A program made the position numbers and the translations under genes. A stretch of DNA of 38,778 nt from an uncultured Saprospiraceae bacterium. Its GTDB lineage: Bacteria > Bacteroidota > Bacteroidia > Chitinophagales > Saprospiraceae. This document shows, in pieces, positions 10,801 through 19,900 of this stretch; positions within the stretch are counted from its first letter, which is position 1, and every line of letters begins with the position of its first letter. The notes under the pieces are model-generated. The model saw only the letters and a list, made by a program, of their open reading frames with translations, was not told the DNA's origin and did no database searches. The stretch is from assembly GCA_937974625.1 (NCBI GenBank), contig CALJVJ010000219.1:1-38778 (forward strand). The letters are read 5' to 3'.

Positions 10801-13574
10801 CTATCATTTCCAGTTTCATCATCATCAGAAATCCCATCACCATCCGAATCAGAATCAGGGTCAAATGGATCTACATCATCACCATCTGCTACCCCATCAT
10901 TATCATCATCAGGGTCTTCTGAATTGATAACACTATCTCCATCAAAATCACAGCTATCACCTATCTTAATTGGATCACAAACATCCGTTGGGTCAGATTC
11001 GCCATTATCTTGAGTACCATTTAAGTTAACATCCTCATCTCCATCTGAAATAGTATCACCATCGGTATCTGGATTAGCAGGATCAGTTTCTCCTGGGTCA
11101 ACTTCCCCATCTAAATTAGCATCTTCTAAGTTATCCAAAATACCATCATCATCGGTATCTTGATCTAATGGATTAGAATCAACCCCTTCATCGTAACTAC
11201 CATCACCTCCTGTTTCAATAATATCGGTAATACCATCATTATCAGAATCGGAATTCGGGTCAACAGGATCTGCGTCGTCTTCATCTAAAACCCCATCGTT
11301 ATCATCATCAGGATCTTCGTCGTCAACTATTCCATCGCCATCTGTATCACATTGCCCAGCGTCTCCTACTTGAGGATCACACTGATTAGTTGGGTCAGAT
11401 TCGCCTTCATCTAGCATACCATTTTGGTTAGCATCTTCTTGGCCATCTAAAAGACCGTCTCCATCTGTATCATCATTAATTGGGTCTGTTTCTCCAGCGT
11501 TTTGAATACCATCTTGATTGGCATCTTCCACGCCGTCAGGAATAAAGTCATTATCTGTATCATCATCTAATGGGTCTGTATCCGTTCCAGGATTATAGAC
11601 TCCATCTCCACCTGTTTCTACAATATCAGGGATATTATCACCATCAGAATCAGAATTTGGATTAAAGTTTTCAATATCATTTAAATCCGCAACACCATCG
11701 CCATCGTCATCATCATCAGTTGCGTTAGGAATCCCATCTTCATCAAAATCACATGCATTTGCCATAAAATTAGGCACACAAGCATCTGTATCATCTGGGT
11801 CATATTGCTCATGATCAAAAGGATAATTAGGGTAAAACATGTCACCATCCTCATCAATTTTAATACAAAGTGTTGTATTGACATTAGGATCACAAGGATT
11901 CAACGGATTGCTATCCTCGGTAGGATCATACATGCCATCTCCACCTGTCTCATCAGAATCTGTCAACCCATCTTTATCCGAATCAGAATCTGGGTCATAT
12001 GGATCTAAATCATTTTCATCCCTTACTCCATCATTATCATCATCAGGGTCTGTTTGGTTAATAATACCATCGCCATCAAAATCACAAGACGGGAAGATTG
12101 GTTCAGGATCACAAATATCTAATGGATTACTTTCGTCTCCATCCTGTGTTCCATTCTGATTGGCATCCTCGATACCATCATTTATTTCATCACCATCTGT
12201 ATCCATGTTTAATGGGTCCGTTTCCTCAGGGTCTCTAATACCATCTTGGTCAGCATCTTCCACACCATCTAATATACCATCATTATCACTATCTGCATCC
12301 AATGGATTTGTATCAATTCCAGCATCATAAATATCATTATCACCAGATTCCACATCATCAGAAATACCATCCGCATCCGAATCAGAATTTGGGTCATAAG
12401 GATCCACATCATCTACATCTAAAACGCCATCCGAATCATCATCATCGTCTAACTGATTAATAACACCGTCGCCATCTAAATCACAAGTAGGCGAAGCATT
12501 ACTAGGTACACAAGGGTCTGCATCATTAGGATCAAACTGAGGATCAGTAGTAGGAATACCTTCAAAAAATCCATCACCATCATTATCCACTCCATTACAA
12601 GCATTCACTGTATTATCAGGATCACAAGGATCTAGAGGATCACTACCATTAGTTGTTTCTGTCTCGTCTGCAACTCCATCAAAATCAGAATCAGATTGTG
12701 GGTCAAATTTATCAACATCATCGGTATCATCCACTCCATCATTATCATCATCAGGGTCGGTTTCGTTAGGAATACCATCACTGTCAAAGTCACAAGAAGG
12801 ATCTGTAATTTTAGGATCACATTTATCTAAAGGGTCGGTTTCGCCGTCCTCATTCATGCCATTATGATTCAAATCTTCCTCTCCATCGCCAATATTATCT
12901 CCATCAGAATCAGGGTTATTAAGGTCTGTTTCCCCATCATCGGCCACGCCATTTCCATTGGAATCTTCTATACCATTGGGAATGCCGTCACCATCATTAT
13001 CTCGACAATCAGCTGCAAAGGGTTCATAATTTTTAGCATATCTAAATCTTGCCAAGCCATTACCTAAATCAATGATTCCTAATTCATTACCTGGATTAGA
13101 GTTTTCAGAGTTCGGTAATTTAGCAAACGTATCTCCAAAATTTTCTATTAAACGAATTAAATCATCTGTATAACATCCACCATCGGCTTTAAAAGAAAAA
13201 AGCGCCGTTTCTTGTCCCGGAACATAAACTGCTTTAGGACCACTGTCCCCAGTAAGTCCAAAAGAAATATAATCATGTTCAGGATCTTCAATAGGTTGAT
13301 TAACCCTAGTTCGACCGCCATCCCATTCTCCACCGAGTTCTTGAAAGTCGATTAATTGAAACCCAGTAGGCGCAACAATTGTTATTTGCCCAGTACCTGT
13401 AATAGTATTGGAAGAAATACCAGAATTCGCTGGTGCTTTAGCATAAACAGTATAGGTCGCCCCATCTGCTTCTAACTGCAAGGTTAATTCTATTTGGGCA
13501 AAACTGGAAAGTGAAAAAACAACCATTCCAAGGAGTACACCCCAAAATCTTAATAGTGATTTGTTAATTTGCAT
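7854..13574 (-). CDS. Giant TSP3 calcium-binding repeat protein
   Basis: The protein is 1906 aa with a signal peptide at 1-27 (ending SLSSFAQ). Residues 28-185 are the shared N-module: TGQITIVAPTGF, a conserved Trp, QPIEDPEHDYISFGL, ALFSF, and PNSENSNPGN. Residues 190-1628 consist almost entirely of thrombospondin type 3-like acidic repeats (DSDGDGI.D, EDANQNG, GETDPL, CDFDGDGI.N..DPDDDNDGV), which in known TSP3 proteins bind calcium along the chain. They are organised as eleven large units starting at CD(F/L/T/Y)-type landmarks near residues 261, 364, 497, 608, 742, 875, 1010, 1143, 1254, 1400 and 1576. Residues 1631-1906 are the C-terminal QGPxND module shared with the genes at 1194 and 13939. 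No standard T9SS tail is visible. A rod-like, strongly acidic, calcium-stiffened surface fibre is the likely form. Long plus-strand frames opposite it are codon-composition shadows. Confidence 0.93.
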   Translation of the reverse strand: MQINKSLLRFWGVLLGMVVFSLSSFAQIELTLQLEADGATYTVYAKAPANSGISSNTITGTGQITIVAPTGFQLIDFQELGGEWDGGRTRVNQPIEDPEHDYISFGLTGDSGPKAVYVPGQETALFSFKADGGCYTDDLIRLIENFGDTFAKLPNSENSNPGNELGIIDLGNGLARFRYAKNYEPFAADCRDNDGDGIPNGIEDSNGNGVADDGETDLNNPDSDGDNIGDGEEDLNHNGMNEDGETDPLDKCDPKITDPSCDFDSDGIPNETDPDDDNDGVDDTDDVDKFDPQSDSDFDGVADETETTNGSDPLDPCDPDNTVNACNGVDNDGDGFFEGIPTTDPQFDPNDADPCVPSNASPTCDLDGDGVINQLDDDDDSDGVLDVDDVDPYDPNSDSDADGISDDVESGDNDIYDAGIDTNPLDADSDNDGILDGVEDADQDGIRDPEETDPLNMDTDGDEINDGIEDANQNGTQDGDESNPLDICDPEPIFPSCDFDGDGIINQTDPDDDNDGVRDENDLDPYDPDSDSDKDGLTDSDETGGDGMYDPTEDSNPLNPCDPNVNTTLCIKIDEDGDMFYPNYPFDHEQYDPDDTDACVPNFMANACDFDEDGIPNATDDDDDGDGVADLNDIENFNPNSDSDGDNIPDIVETGGDGVYNPGTDTDPLDDDTDNDFIPDGVEDANQDGIQNAGETDPINDDTDGDGLLDGQEDANQNGMLDEGESDPTNQCDPQVGDAGQCDTDGDGIVDDEDPDDDNDGVLDEDDADPVDPNSDSDNDGITDIIETGGDGSYDEGVDSNPLDQDTDDDGILDNLEDANLDGEVDPGETDPANPDTDGDTISDGDEDVNLNGTQDNGESDPTDVCDPIKIGDSCDFDGDSVINSEDPDDDNDGVADGDDVDPFDPDSDSDGDGISDDDETGNDSVYHPETDTNPLDDDSDNDGVKDNDEIRNNNDPLNPCDPDASNPACTGSATDEDGDGYFADFPIDNPLFDPDDADPCVPDDKADKCDFEGDGIANEDDPDDDNDGVPDADDVDPFDPLSDSDNDGIADDIETGEDDIYTAGTETDPLDNDTDDDGILDGVEDSNGNGTKDDDETDPLNVDTDGDGIDDGVEDADQSGGVDPGESDPLTLCDPNETFDECDFDGDGIDNANDPDDDGDGVADEQDVDPFDPNSDSDGDGLTDTEETGNDGVYNPAQDSNPTDPCDPDPNSGGCEPQDEDGDGFEGGISLDDPNYDPDDNDPCVPNAANPACDLDEDGIINADDTDDDGDGVADIDDADPVDANSDSDFDGIPDNIETGEDGVYTAGTDTDPLDFDTDDDGIQDGLEDANQNGIQDEGETDPLNPDSDGDGIDDGVEDANQNGQLDDGESDPLQFCDPNMDDPDRCNACALDPTGLTCDFDADGLDNQTDRDDDGDGVNDTDDVDPFDPDSDSDSDGITDIIETGGDGEFNPDTDTNPLNPDTDGDGLPDGLEDSNGNGTVDAGETDPQNPDSDEDGIDDGIEDTNQNGTQDDGETDPLDEDSDNDTLKDGEEDLNGNGVIEDGESDPLKECDPLGDCIPPGPCEEFGNMHPDCDYDGDGIINGEDPDDDNDGILDVDEDTDLDGDLANDDTDMDGLPDVLDADPFVLVNMRVYLQGAYDFRNTLMMTDDLRQKGYIPLGEPYADIELGPTKPFTHVGKGGRDTITDATILEDKGENSIVDWVFLELRNSFDPTIAIETRSALIQRDGDIVEVDGESPVYFPVEEGASYYIVIKHRNHLGIMTKDPVRMDRNLLAPIALDFTDGTTPIHGANGMREKDLDGKFAMWGGNTDGNRYIIFQGSGVGIPDSDGIFFTIFGDETNRPPKYNHISNGYSLSDCNLDGDIKYQGGNNDIDDYIFFNVFSHPDNVNFFTNFFIEEQVPERQ
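8850..12794 (-). repeat. Nested duplication in the TSP3 region, two (ABABB) blocks
   Basis: The first ten TSP3 units fall into two kinds. A units contain DPCDP, then a DEDGDGF-type segment and FDPDDADPCVP. B units contain two EDANQNG/GETDPL-type segments. The order is A B A B B A B A B B, followed by a partial eleventh unit. Block 1 is residues 261-874 (about 10953-12794) and block 2 is residues 875-1575 (about 8850-10952). Corresponding units have lengths 133/133, 111/111, 134/146 and 133/176 aa; the first pair is 103/135. This suggests one ~1.9-kb tandem duplication followed by small insertions and deletions. Confidence 0.7.
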
Positions 13575-13777
13575 TTTAATAGCATTTCCATTTAAATCAT
13601 TTTACTTGTTCCATTATAAAAAGTATGGTGGTTAACTCGAATCCACACAAAACGGAAGAGGTGCTTTTACAAGCAGTAAAAAATTTAAAAGATTAGTAGG
13701 TTATTTTTATTAACTATAAAAATGCCCTCAAAATGGGCTATTCAATAGTCGAAAAAAAGGGAATAAGATTATGGATA

Positions 13778-13824
13778 GTAGGGTATAAAATAAGCGTATT
13801 ACTATTTTAATTTTTATACCCTAC
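13778..13824 (-). terminator. Second hairpin after the 2687-aa gene
   Basis: A perfect 13-bp inverted repeat (gtagggtataaaa at 13778-13790 with its complement at 13812-13824) has a 21-base loop. It lies 115 bases past the stop codon of the minus-strand gene and could be a backup terminator. Confidence 0.45.
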
Positions 13825-13883
13825 AATCCGTGTATTAAATAATGATTTTAATTAAATCGATTACTTATAAATCAAAGAAATTG

Positions 13884-13921
13884 GGTATCAAATAGTCAGT
13901 CTCAACCAACTATTCGATACC
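13884..13921 (-). terminator. First hairpin after the 2687-aa gene
   Basis: A 13-bp stem with one mismatch (ggtatcaaatagt at 13884-13896 with 13909-13921) has a 12-base loop. It lies 18 bases past the stop codon at 13939 on the minus strand and is a likely terminator or 3' stabiliser. Confidence 0.5.
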
Positions 13922-13938
13922 TATTTCCATTTTTACAA

Positions 13939-16900
13939 TTATGGCAACTGTTCAAGTATGACGTAATTCGCCAAGAACTTGACTTTATTATCTGGGAAAG
14001 CCAGAATACTATTGAAAATCAATAATTGCCTATCGTTATTCGGTCCTTGGAAGATAGATCGACCATCCAAGTTGTAATCTGTTCGATAATAACCAGGCAC
14101 AATAAAGTTGTCTAAGTTGTCAACTTGATTCTGAGGATGCCCAATCACACGGAAGAACATATCATCAATATCGTTTCCAGGTCCTTGATAGATAACTTTT
14201 CTATCAGAAGTAACATCACCTGCCCACATATACTGCTCTGTGCTATCAAAATTCATTCTCTGAGAATGAATACCTAAAGGATTAAAGTCCTTATCTGTGT
14301 AATCTATTTTAGTCACAATTGGAGAATACAAACCAGCTGTATTGGTCATTACCCCAAGGTGGTTACGGTGTCGAACGACTACGTAATAATCACCCGCCAA
14401 TGTGCTATCGAAAGTCAAATAAGCAAAGCCATCTGCATCCATTTTTCTAGGATCAGAGAAGACTCTATGATCTCTAACGTCCCCATCTCTTTGTAAAAGA
14501 GCGGCTCTGGTAGTAACCACACTATCTAATTTAGATCCATCACGAATCTCTACGAAGACCCAATCAACTACTGCATTATCTGAAGAAGTCCCGACAAATC
14601 CGTTCGCTCCAAAGACAGCTGCACTATCTGCTACAGGAATTTCTTCCACCACACTATCTCTCTTTACATGTACAAAAGCTGGCTCAATATTACCCGTTGA
14701 ATCATTTCGTACTTTGAACGCTTCATAAGGAGAAGTTCTTGGTATTAATTTCTCAGATCTCAATTTATCCTTCATCAAAATACCATCACCTGAATCATTA
14801 CCTAAGTCAGGCATTGCACCTTGTAGTTTAACATTGATATCTAAAACAACACCAATACAACTAGGACTAAGAATAGGATCACAAGGATCTAATGGATCAC
14901 CATTGAAAATATCATCTGGATCTTCATCAGATGGGTCTGGCATCGCAGGGAAACCTGTGAATACACCCGTAGAAGAATCTACCCCATCAGATTGACCATC
15001 ACCATCATCATCATCCACTTCTTCACCATTGCTAATCGTATCTTCATCCGCATCCTCTTCGTTATCCGTAACACTGTTGTTATCTGTATCTGTATCAAAC
15101 TGATTCACAGAGTCCTGTGGTTCAGAACCAGGATACGTCGTAATATAAGCTTCAACACTATCCGTCAATCCATCATTATCATCATCTAAATCAGTTGTGT
15201 TATCAAGACCATCTAAATCCCAATCACAACCACCGATTCTATCCGATACAACATTTAAGGTGAAAGTATCAGAATATACCGCTACCTCACAAGTATCAGA
15301 GACAATTGCTAATCTAAACTCATAATTATTTAAAGTAAAGAAGGTATCAACAATTGCGTTATCGTTAAGTCTAGAAGGCTCATTTAAGACAGAGTCTATT
15401 GTCAATGTTTTGATACCAATACCGTTGGTTTCTTCTCCGTGGAAAATATCCCAGGTAGTTGGTACATTCGCAAAGTCAGTAGAATCTGGTCCTTTGTACT
15501 GCCAAGTTAATTGAGGCAATCCAGCACCTAAGTTTACAACATTCGCTTCAATCACGGTACCTTCGTTTGCACAAACAGTAGCTGGTCCAGTCAACGTTGC
15601 GATAAATGGTCCTTCAACGGTTAACTTAGCCAATTGAGAGTAAACAGTATCACAAAAAGTACTAGTAGCAGCTGCTCTGAAACGGTATCCTTGCATTCCT
15701 TCCACATCACTAACGCTCAATGTTGTAAACATTTCGGTAGTCGTAGAATCATCTAAAGCAGGAGTTAAATTTGGTCCCGTAATAGCATCTGAAAATAGAG
15801 GCTCAGTACCCGTATCGATGTTGGACCAAGAAATACCATTATTGGTACTAATCTGCCAGTTCAATATATTATCGCCTTGACCTGTAGAGTTCACCATTCT
15901 AGCAGTGAACGAAGTCGCTTCACCAGAACAAATAATCACATCTACTGGATGGTCTGTAAAATCTACAGAACCTTCTTCAATCAAGTAAGCTGCATCAGAA
16001 GTAACTTCATTACAAACAGCTGTCCAAGCCACTACTCGGTATTGGTTAGAATCTAATCCAGTGGTAATATCGATACTTAAAGTATCTGTACTCGCACCGT
16101 TATAGACACCTTCGTTCTCTAAATCTCTCCAAGTCATAGTACTGTGCTCATATTCTTGCCATCTATATTGAACAGATAGGTTTCCACCAAATCCTTCATT
16201 GTTTACGTTAGCAAAAAAGATAACTCCTTTATCCGCACAGTTAACGGTGTCTTGAGGCTGTAGCGTGAAAGTCAATTGACCATCAATTCTAACAATCGCC
16301 GTTTCGGAAGAAGTTTCATCAGGACAAACGCCCGATGTGATATCTAATCTGAATAAGGCACTATCTAATAAAGCTCTATCATCCACCGAAGGATTAATGA
16401 CTAACTGAGTCGTCTGAGCACCAGTTACCGTACCACCTCCTGTCAAGGAAAGTAAGTCCGCATCTGCCCAATCGGTTGCTAAACCAGTCGTATTGACTTT
16501 CCATTGGAACATCATATCTCCAAATCCATAGTTAGTAGGATTAGCATTGAAGATAATTGTTTCGCCAGCACATACTATTGTATCATGCGGGTGATCTTCA
16601 GGGTTATCAAATTCAAATGGTCCTTCTACTTTAAGTAAGGCAGCATTAGACGTATCGCCATCACATAAATTAGTACCATAAACTACTCTATAAAAAATAC
16701 TATCTCTGTCTCCATTCACCACACTCGCTACATCACTAATACTCAAGACAGAATCTCTACCTCCATTATAAACTGAAGTATTTACATTAATATCAAACCA
16801 ACTCATATTATTTGTAGAAAGCTGCCATAAGAAGTCAACATCTCCAGAAGCTGCATTAGCAACATTTACTCTAAAGATAGCTGGCTTACCAGAACAAACT

Positions 16901-19900
16901 ACATCATCTTGAGGATGCTCAAGAACAGTTAATGGTCCATGAATAATCAATTTACCCGGCTCAGATGGAATGTCTTTACAACTAGTTCCATTTAATCCAC
17001 TAGAAACCACACGGTATAAGTTGCCATCCATATCTGCTGTAGCTACAGGATTGATATGTAAAGTATCGTAATAAGTACTATCAATATCAGGAGAAGGATT
17101 AGTCGTTTTTGTACTACTAAAAGTATAAACTGGTAAACTTTCATCTACTGGAATCCAAGTTTTCCCAGTATCTTCACTCAATTCCCATCGAGTTACTAAT
17201 CCACCTTGGCCAATTGTTGTTTCTGCATTGAAGAAAGTCGCATCTTCGTTTGCACAGATTGATGCATCTTGTGGTTCAGCGACATAGTCAACTGGACCAG
17301 CTACACTCAATCTAGCAGAATCAGAATATACATTTGCACAAGTATTCGTATAGATATAAACTCTGTATAGGAAGCTATCTAATCCAGTTACATTATTTAC
17401 ACAAAGCGTATCAGAAGTTACCCCACCATATCTGCCACCAGCAGAAGTCAAGGTAATCCAATCGGTAGAACCAGGCGCTTGGGTTTGCCACTGATATTTA
17501 ATATCACCTCTCATTGTTTCATTAGAAACACTCACACCGAAACATGCTGCTGTATCAGAACAAATAGATACATCTACAGGATGAATCGTAATGTCAATCA
17601 ATCCTTCTACCGTCAAAATAGCATCCGCAGAATTGACATCTTCACAACCACTGCCTAATAAACCACCAGCCGTATTTCTATATCTCCATTGATCCATTGT
17701 ATTATCAACACGCGCAATAAATAAAGTATCATAATAAATACTATCTGCGGTGTTACTTGGTGTATTGGCATCGCCAATTACTCTATTCGTTGCATCAAAA
17801 TCAGGATTAGACAAGTCTACTGCATTCCAAGAAGCGCCATCATCGGTACTAACTTCCCAGAACGTATTCATTCTACCTTGTCCAATCGTTGCTTCAGAGA
17901 CGAAATAAATATCATCTTCTTCTGCACAAATCGTTTCATCAGAAGGATCAGTGACAAACGCAATTGGTCCATCTACTTGAAGTAAAGCAGGATTAGATAA
18001 TACTTCATTACATTCAGTAGTTCTAATTCCAACACGGTACCTAGTACTATCTTGTCCAGCAATGAATAAGACACAAAGTGTATCTGAACGAACACCTGCA
18101 TATCGGCCATCGCTAGAAGAAAGTGGTGCCCAGTCAGTAGGCGCATCGCCTTTTTCTTGAATATACCACTGATATTGAACGTTGCCTTCCATTGTTTCAT
18201 TGATAATAGAAACTCCGAAACAAGCCGCCGTATCAGAACATAAATAGATGCTTTCAGGCTGTACATCAATCGTCAATGGTCCTTCTACTGTCAAGATCGC
18301 TTCTCTAGAGAAAATATCTGTACAGTTATTACTATTTTGTCCAGAAGCAGCTAATCTAAACTGCCATTGGTTCATCGTAGCATCTGCAGTATTGATATGT
18401 AATGTATCGTAGTAAGCAATCTCTGCCCCCTCACCAAGTGGTGGGTTAGCAATAGAATCAATGCCTAAACTGTAAATACCTGCAATAGATAAATCCACCC
18501 AATCATTCCCATCATTTCTATTCACCTGCCATCTTCTATCTAAAACACCTTGTCCCATGAAAGTTTCCACAGCAAAGTAATTAGCATCTTCAGAACCACA
18601 GACAGTGAAATCTTCTGGATTTGCATTAAAAATAATCGGTCCATCTACTCTTAGTAGAGAAGAATCAGAAGTAATAATAGCACAAAGTCCAGTTTTTACT
18701 TCAACTCGATATAAGAAACTATCTCGACCCAAAACATTCGTTACACATAAAGTATCAGAACGAACACCAGAGTAATTACCATCATTTGAAAGAGGTACCC
18801 AAGAAGCCGTTCCTCTAGCTTGTTCGAACCATTGGTATTCAATCGTTCCTTCTCCAGTTTCACTAGAAATAGTTACACCAAAACAAGCAGCTGTATCCGA
18901 ACAGATAGCAACATCTACTGGTTGTACAACAAAATCAATTGCACCTTCAACCGTCAATGTCACAGGAATAGAGTAAGAATCTTCACAGTTTCCGCTATTC
19001 TGTCCAATCGCAGCCAATCTAAATTGCCATTGGTTCATCGTAGCATCTGCAGTATTAATATGTAAAGTATCGTAGTAAGCTTTTTCAAATCCTACATCAG
19101 GATTATCTAAAGAATCAATGCCTAAAGAAAACGGTGCAGCGATAGCCAAGTCTACCCAACCATTCGCATCATTTCTATTTACTTGCCATCTTCTATCTAG
19201 GAAACCTTGTCCCATATAAGTTTCGACAGCAAAAACATTAGGATCTTCATCTGCACAGACAGTAATATCTTCTGCATTTGTATTAAAAGAGATTGGTCCA
19301 TCTACTTGTAAGAAAGCAGAATCAGACAAAATCGTTGAACAAAAATCAGTTTGCACTCTTACATGGTAAGAATAATCATCACGACCTAATACATTGGTTA
19401 CACATAACGTATCTGTACGCGCACCAGAGTAAGTACCATCATTGGCAATTGGTGTCCAAGTTGTCGCACCTCTAGCTTTCTCAAACCATTGGTAAGTAAT
19501 GTCACCAGAAGAAGATTCAGAGTCCACACTTACACTAAAACATGCCGTTGTATCAGAACAAATAAAAACATCAACCGGCTGATTAGCTGGAGCAATAGTA
19601 ATAGGTCCTTCAACTGTAAGCAATGCCTCACCAGAGTATGTTTCCTCACAATTTCCACCACTTTGACCAATAACCGCTAAACGATATTGGTACTGGTCCA
19701 TACTAGAAGTAGCGGTATTGATATGTAAGGTATCATGATAAGCTATTTCAAAACCAGGTGCAGGATTACTTGTAGAATCAATACCTAAGGAATAGACTCC
19801 AGAGATTGTTAAATAATCCCAAGTAGCACCATCATCGGTACTAATCTGCCATCTTCTATTTAAAGCCCCTTGGCCCATCCAAGTTTCTACCGCAAAAATA

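Larger units (their letters stand above)
13575..13938. other. Gap with the 5' region of the TSP3 gene and two 3' hairpins
   Basis: This is 364 AT-rich bases between two minus-strand giants. The right part carries two hairpins after the 2687-aa gene. The left part must hold the promoter and leader of the TSP3 gene. No reading frame or clear promoter was seen. Confidence 0.55.

Noticed and set aside
11681..12820. Met/Leu/Ile-rich minus-strand frames within the TSP3 region
   Set aside because: They are frame-shifted readings of the same acidic repeats (GAT read as ATG/ATT) and not separate membrane proteins.
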